A DNA stretch of 64,000 bases from positions 12,616,001 through 12,680,000 of the forward strand of contig NC_134017.1 of the NCBI RefSeq assembly GCF_040712315.1, written 5' to 3'. A program made the translations under genes and the position numbers. Every line of letters begins with the position of its first letter. Positions within the stretch are counted from its first letter, which is position 1. The notes below the pieces were generated by a model. It was not told the origin of the DNA. It searched no databases and worked only from the letters and a program-made list of their open reading frames with translations. This document shows, one piece after another, positions 58,679 through 64,000 of the stretch. This stretch comes from Castanea sativa (lineage: Eukaryota; Streptophyta; Magnoliopsida; Fagales; Fagaceae).

Positions 58679-58784
58679 AAATAGCAATAAACCCGAAACG
58701 GTACACCGGTATTGACTGATATCTGAAATATATCGTACCGGTGGCCAAACCGATACAGCCTCCGGTACGGTATTGACTTCCTTG
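58151..58784. mobile_element. hAT-like MITE (accggta family), copy D, 634 bp
   Basis: Nearly identical to copy A over its full length: same ends CAGTGTGGCCGATACCG and CAAGGAAGTCAATACCG, same AT-rich core, same microsatellite place with a (TG)n of about 42 bases at 58634-58675 and no TA part. The flanks GTTAATTT and CTATAAAT do not match, so no target duplication is visible. Confidence 0.93.
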
Positions 58785-59089
58785 CTATAAATATATCCAC
58801 GTTTTAGGCTCTTTCAGCTAGTGATATTGTGAAATGCACCATGTTTCCTTCAAATTGGTTGCAAACTTCAATGGATGAGAACTAGAAACTTACATTGTTT
58901 GCCTTTGTCTTAATTTATTTATTTATATTTTTTTGAGAAGAACCTCTGTGCTAATTGATAATCTATGGAGGAGAGTTAGAAACCAAGTTATAATTAATGG
59001 CCTTACCCCAGACCCTACAAGCTATTGTTACTTTAAAATTTTGATTATCTGATGCTTACTTAGTATGCTCTTAGGTTTCCATTAATCGT
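58785..59089. other. Spacer, no gene
   Basis: AT-rich, nothing recognised. Confidence 0.5.
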
Positions 59090-59330
59090 TCTAAGCCCTC
59101 AATTCTCCTTCATAGCTCCAGTTTGCAAGATATCATCTTTACACAAGCTTCTCTTATGCCTCCAGTTGATCTTCATATTGGGGAAGTACATGCTGCTCTC
59201 TTGGCTCTGAAACTTGCTTTCCTACATAATCTAAATTGTGTTGTGTTTGAAGGTGATTCTAAATCTGTCAATGATGTTCTTCAAAATACCCCCCTCTACT
59301 ATAATACCAAAAAACTTTGATTTTATTAAG
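59090..59330 (+). pseudogene. RNase H-like (RVT_3) fragment of a LINE-type element
   Basis: ORF 59123-59320 reads GEVHAALLALKLAFLHNLN then VVFEGDSKSVNDVL, matching the RNase H-like domain found at the end of plant non-LTR ORF2 proteins and their domesticated relatives (glutamate and EGDS acidic positions visible). The domain is incomplete on both sides. Confidence 0.65.
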
Positions 59331-60179
59331 AATATTTTGGTTCATGCCAGGAAGTCTGTTTTGGTTGGAAAATTGATGTGGATATCAAACTCACAACCCA
59401 AAACCAACATTACAAGCCAGTAAATAAGCCATCTAGGTGAACTTAGGAACTTTTTAGATGTGCATGGTATGAAGGATCTGGGGTTCTTCGGAAATAAATA
59501 CAGTGTCCAATAAAAGATTGGGGAAGCATAATGTTAGGAAAAAAAAAAAAAGAGTCAAAACACCTCCCTGCCATTGCTTCAAATCACAACCCTAACATGT
59601 GGTTGAGTTAAACCTAACCTAGGGTCACCTAATCTAATTAAGGATTCAAACTGTAATTGTATATCTAAATTTGATAAGTGCACCTATCATTCGACATAAA
59701 AGACATTAAAAAACATCAAAAGCCTCAAATTTGTCGTAGGTCCTAACCTTAACAATTTTAATTCTTTGATCTATCCAAAACATATAATGTTTTTACTCAA
59801 TTGGTATTACCGAACTCGCATTAGATGTCCCAATTACATATCATTTCATTCAATTTGATTAATTCCATACCGGATTGAAAACCCCTATTTTCTCTAGTAA
59901 ACATAATACGCAAAAACTCATATTTTGTTGCATCTCTTCATTGCAGTCAAACCTTGATCAAAATGAGAGTTTAAATCTTTAATTGGGGCCCTCATTTACA
60001 TTCTTGGGCAATCAATTGAGTGGATTGATATTTGGAACACAAATCAACCCACCCCCCCCCCCCCCCCCAAAAAAAGTAACAAAACGCTAATCCTAATTTG
60101 TTTATTAGCCACTGTTTTGATCAAGTTAAGGATTAAATCTTCAATTTGGGTCCTCAATTTCACGGTTTATTGATCAATA

Positions 60180-60247
<68 letters not shown>

Positions 60248-60317
60248 CCTAAATCCATTAATCATACTTCTAAACATTCTCTAATTTTAACAATAGCAAT
60301 AGGATTTAAGTAAAATT
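59331..60317. other. AT-rich spacer with C17 run (60052-60068) and (AT)n (60182-60246)
   Basis: No gene recognised. The homopolymer C and the AT microsatellite are the only marked features. Confidence 0.6.
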
Positions 60318-60855
60318 GATCTTTGGCTAAATAGGTCAAAATAAATAAACTTTGACTACAAAATTAGAAAATGACTTGCATCACTATTACATGCATTGCG
60401 CATGACTCTTTTTTTTTTTATGAAAAAAAAAAAAAAGTTATGTGCAATGCATATAATAATTGCACATGACTCACTTTTTTGATACAAAATAGAATTTTTA
60501 CTTTTTTGCACATGACACACTTAAAATAATTGTATACAATTACAATCACATAAGTGTATTGTATACAAGAAATTGATCTTTGGCTAAATAGGTCAAAATA
60601 AATAAACTTTGGCTACAAAATTAGAAAATGGCATGCATCACTATTACATGCATTGCACATGACTCTTCTTCTCTTTTTTTTTTCTTTTTTTTTTTGATAA
60701 AAAAAAAAAATAAAGTTATGTGCAATGCATATAATAATTGCACATGACTCACTTTTTTGATACAAGATAGAATTTTTTTTTTTTTTGCACATGACACACT
60801 TAAAATAATTTTATACAATTACAATCACATAAGTGTATTGTATACAAGAAAAAAA
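60318..60855. repeat. 257-bp tandem duplication, each unit with a long hairpin
   Basis: Units start at 60318 and 60575 (GATCTTTGGCTAAATAGGTC). Within each, ATGCATTGC(G/A)CATGACTC plus a T run pairs with an A run plus GTTATGTGCAATGCAT: 60391-60452 and 60648-60730. Confidence 0.9.
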
Positions 60856-62687
60856 ATATTAAGTGAGATTATATTGCTTAAACTTGAACTCATCCACTGA
60901 ATTTTTAGGAACACAACCAAATACCAAAAGATAAACCTTCTTCCCTAAAAGATATTCTCAAGTGAAACCATTTCCAGCATAAAACTTTTCATGCTAAATG
61001 AATCCAACTCCAACCCATTTAAGCATCTAAATCACTAAAGTACTCTTATAATTAGTAGTGCAACTATAGTCTCTCCTTAAACTTTAGAATTGAGTCATGT
61101 CTAACTATTGGTTGTAAGGAGTTTGCCCCCTACCGTTAGCTTTTTTTTCAAAATTAATTTTAAAAAAATTATTTTTAAAAGTTTAAAGATATAAAGTAAA
61201 ATATTTTCAATAGTTTAAGCCTCTAAGGACGAAAAATAAACTTTCAAGAGTTTATGGTTAAAAAAACAAATATTTTAAAGTTAAAGGACAAAAAAAAATT
61301 GGTAAAGTTCAAGAGTTTATGGTTAAAAAATTTGGTAAAGTTTACCCTTTATATTATATATATATATTGTGAAAATGTTGTGAAAGTTTGTTCCAACTTT
61401 CTTGTCTAACAAAGAACAAAGGGAATAGTGAGATCATTTTCTTGGGAAACAAGGAAAGGTGAGACGGGTCTTCATCTTTGAGGTGCCTCTGCCAGTGGAA
61501 CTTAGGTAATTCTTCTACATAGCTTTTCTAGTTTACTGAACTCTACTTGCTTCAAGAACTAAAACGTGTTTTCATCTTGAATGTTTCCCATTTTTCATTT
61601 GTGTGAAAGTAGGGAAAATAATTTCAGTACCAATTAGAAACTGTGTTAATGTCCAAAATTCTTTCTCTGGGTTGTGGAAAAATAAGGAACGCAAAAGAAA
61701 AGGAATGAAGGAAATTTTAAATCCTTTATTACTTTGGTTCCCCTGAAATATGAAAAGAGAGGACAAGAAATGAAGGAATTTAACTCAAAGAAGTACTCTT
61801 CAAATGTTACTTATCAGGGAATCTAGTGCAAGTGCAGAGTTCTTGGCTGTCCTGGGTTCTTCATTTTATCTGAGATAAAGTAGTGGGAAATATGTATTTA
61901 TTTATTTAGTTCCTCTTTCTTTTATTTCTCTTGGTAAAAATACAGAGGTTAATATTTATATTCTATTTATTTTTTCCCTGAGAAAAGAGGATATTTTTAT
62001 TAATTTTATTATTTAACTGAAATTTATCTTATATTATATTTTCTCTTGAATATTACTTAGAACTCTACTTGCTTCGTGACTTGGTGGGGTTATTCAAATT
62101 TTTCACAGACAAAATTGAAACTTTTGAATGGAGATGAAAATCGAATTCATGCCCGAAAATTTTCAAGAACTGTGTAATGTGTATATACTATTTAGCCCAA
62201 TCAAGATCATATGCTATTTAATAAGCACTTGTATGTTGTATGTATGATGTATGTGGTGGTTTTTTTTTTTTTTAATAAGATAGAAATTCTACTTTAATTT
62301 AATCTAAATATAGATGTGTGTATAATTTTCTCTTAAAGATTTGAAGCCGGCTTTTACCTTTCACTCTTTATACTTGTATGTGGCGATTTTGAATTGTAAA
62401 AAAAAGGATTAACATTTTTGAAGTACAAAAAAGGATTAACTAATATATATATTAGTCTCATCACAAGTGTGGGTGATGAGGCTCTTTTTTGGGGGTGGGA
62501 GTTTAGTGTCATAATTTTCATTGATACCAATTTGAGCAACGGTTGATGTCTTCTTCCAAATTGATTCCTTCCATCCCATATGACATTGCCTTGATATGAT
62601 TTGGGAGCATAATGTTTCATCAATTAAAAGCATCATATCTGTGAAACCTTAGTTCTTGACTTTCTTATATAACTTTTCCTGTGCAGG
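60856..62687. other. Upstream region of the DUF866 gene
   Basis: AT-rich. A leader exon may lie near 61440-61510, because an acceptor (CTGTGCAG, 62679-62686) stands directly before the start codon. I could not fix the donor. Confidence 0.4.
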
Positions 62688-63473
62688 ATGTCTCAACTCT
62701 TTGAATTGCGTATTTCGCCAGAAATTGAAGAAATTTCATGTATGGAACCAGCTGGTGGGTGGAGCTCCAACAACACTTTTAGAATTAAGCTCAAATGTGG
62801 AAATTGCAAGGATGATACAAAATTCCTCCCACTTTGTATGGAAAAAGTCACCAAATCTCCTAGCTGCAATGCTCACATTATTCACAAGGTACGTAGTTTT
62901 TATTCCTTCTTCTTCTTGCTGTTGTTGTTGTTGTTTTTTTTGTTTTTTTGTTTTTTGAGAAACTCCTTATTTTTTTAATTGTTTATGTTTTATCCTAGAT
63001 ATTGAATTTAATACATAACCAAGAGCTAGTGGATAGGCTAAATTAAGAATTAGATGCCTTTAAAGGAGAGCTAGGTAGCATAAGCTAATGCGCTAATATA
63101 CGTTCACTGTGTTTTTAGTGTCGGTGCAAGAACGTTGGAACTGTCCAGATTGTCAGCTTGTTGCATGGGCACCTAACAAAAAATGGACATATTAGGATCA
63201 TGAAATTGGAATGTAAGAAAATGGAACCAGTTGATGTAGCCTTCGATTTTCAGTGGCAGGCCTATGACGTAAGACATTAAAATTACTTCTTTGATTATAT
63301 TTTGAGTATAAATGCATTCTAATGATTTCTTTTTGCAGAAAAATGGCAATCTATCTGATGAATTTGAATTTACTGCTGGTGTGTCCCCTCGATTCAACGT
63401 TGCCCAAAATATGACCACACAGCAACCTCAAGTGACTGGCTTAAGGGGATATTTTGAAGTGATGGATGGTTGA
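62688..63473 (+). CDS. DUF866 / CXXC-motif zinc-binding protein (CZIB-like), three exons, 161 residues
   Basis: Exons 62688-62888, 63119-63268 and 63339-63473 join in phase 0 with GT..AG introns. The length of 161 residues equals the family norm (about 160). Family marks: KLKCGNC (residues 35-41), the second cysteine group at the exon 1/2 join (residues 67-71, KCRCK), and LECKKMEPVDV followed by an aromatic FDFQW. The protein is a small cytosolic zinc-binding fold found across eukaryotes; its molecular role is not settled. Oddly the second knuckle is C-x-C, one residue short of the usual C-x-x-C, right at the splice join. Either the zinc site is altered or the true acceptor or donor differs by one codon. 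The start ATG lies one base after an AG, so a 5'-leader intron is likely. Confidence 0.78.
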
Positions 63474-64000
63474 AAGAGTTGACCTCATTACATGTAGTAA
63501 GTATTGCAATATGACATCTTTCATTATCACTGGCCGGACTTGGTGGACTGAAGCTATTTTAGATGATACATAATTATTATATATAATATTTTAAAAGAAA
63601 ACTCTATGTTGGCTTATAGATACAGACTGAAGCTATTTTGAGAGCTTTTAATGTTATGTTAATTAAAAGTAGGAACCTAGCTGCTATGGCAGCAAGGCAA
63701 GCTCCTAATATTGTGATGTTATTTAACTCCTTTGCCTGGCATTAGGAAGCCAAAAAGTCTCAGAATAGTTTTTTACAGTTTTTTTTTTTAACCGCATATG
63801 ATATGCAGTAGTACTTTTTGAACTGGAATGCATGAAACATTATTGTTTATGAAAAATGCCAACATAGTTTCATAAAAATAAGTGGAATGTATAGCTAACA
63901 ACAATCAGAATCACTACAAATATATCAATGATCAATTATATCACTATCTTCACTCTGTACAGAGTCTTGACCATAAGTACCAAAGAAACCCCTAAGTTTC
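63474..64000. other. 3' flank of the DUF866 gene
   Basis: AT-rich, probable 3' untranslated region and spacer. No other gene seen before the window ends. Confidence 0.5.

Overview
This window is nuclear DNA from a flowering plant, most likely a woody eudicot. The evidence is plant-type spliced genes (a jacalin-related lectin, an F-box/FBD gene, a plant-specific DUF627/DUF629 gene), a Tat-lineage Ty3/gypsy retrotransposon, AT-rich intergenic DNA full of microsatellites, and several non-autonomous hAT, MULE and SINE elements. The species cannot be fixed from the sequence alone.

Layout. 1-9280: one nearly complete Ty3/gypsy element on the minus strand (right-hand 5' LTR 8764-9280; the 3' LTR is cut by the window start). 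It has decayed gag-pro-pol and, on the plus strand, a spliced antisense gene with its own TATA box and paired G-boxes, followed by a 44-bp tandem repeat whose every unit holds two hairpins. 9.3-17.7 kb: a tRNA-like dimeric SINE, two hAT-type non-autonomous elements, a relic of a DUF629 gene, and a Pack-MULE-like element carrying a dead OST3/OST6 gene copy. 17.8-21.5 kb: a five-exon DUF627/DUF629 gene with a frameshift and no visible ubiquitin-hydrolase domain. 22-29.3 kb: tandem repeats, an L1-type LINE relic, a foldback MITE, an internally deleted gypsy relic and a hAT element with a perfect 8-bp duplication. 29.9-35.8 kb: a probably intact F-box/LRR/FBD gene with another LINE relic upstream. 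36.8-39.5 kb: a jacalin-related lectin gene interrupted in its second exon by a 625-bp hAT MITE. 40.8-47.4 kb: two more members of the same MITE family (one with a three-level nest of insertions), a second SINE, and an F-box/FBD relic on the minus strand. 47.5-62.6 kb: AT-rich DNA with diverged duplications, microsatellites, a G-quadruplex-prone tract, a fourth MITE copy and a LINE RNase H relic. 62.7-63.5 kb: a three-exon DUF866 (CXXC-motif zinc-binding, CZIB-like) gene.

The host genes do not form a pathway. The strongest story is genome evolution. A lectin gene is broken by a MITE with a clean 8-bp target duplication, a MITE family of at least four members carries a variable microsatellite at one fixed internal place, a host OST3/6 gene fragment was captured between long inverted repeats, and a retrotransposon carries an independently promoted, spliced antisense gene. 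Exon boundaries were chosen by hand from GT/AG sites, reading phase and remembered family sequences; no database search or transcript evidence was available.
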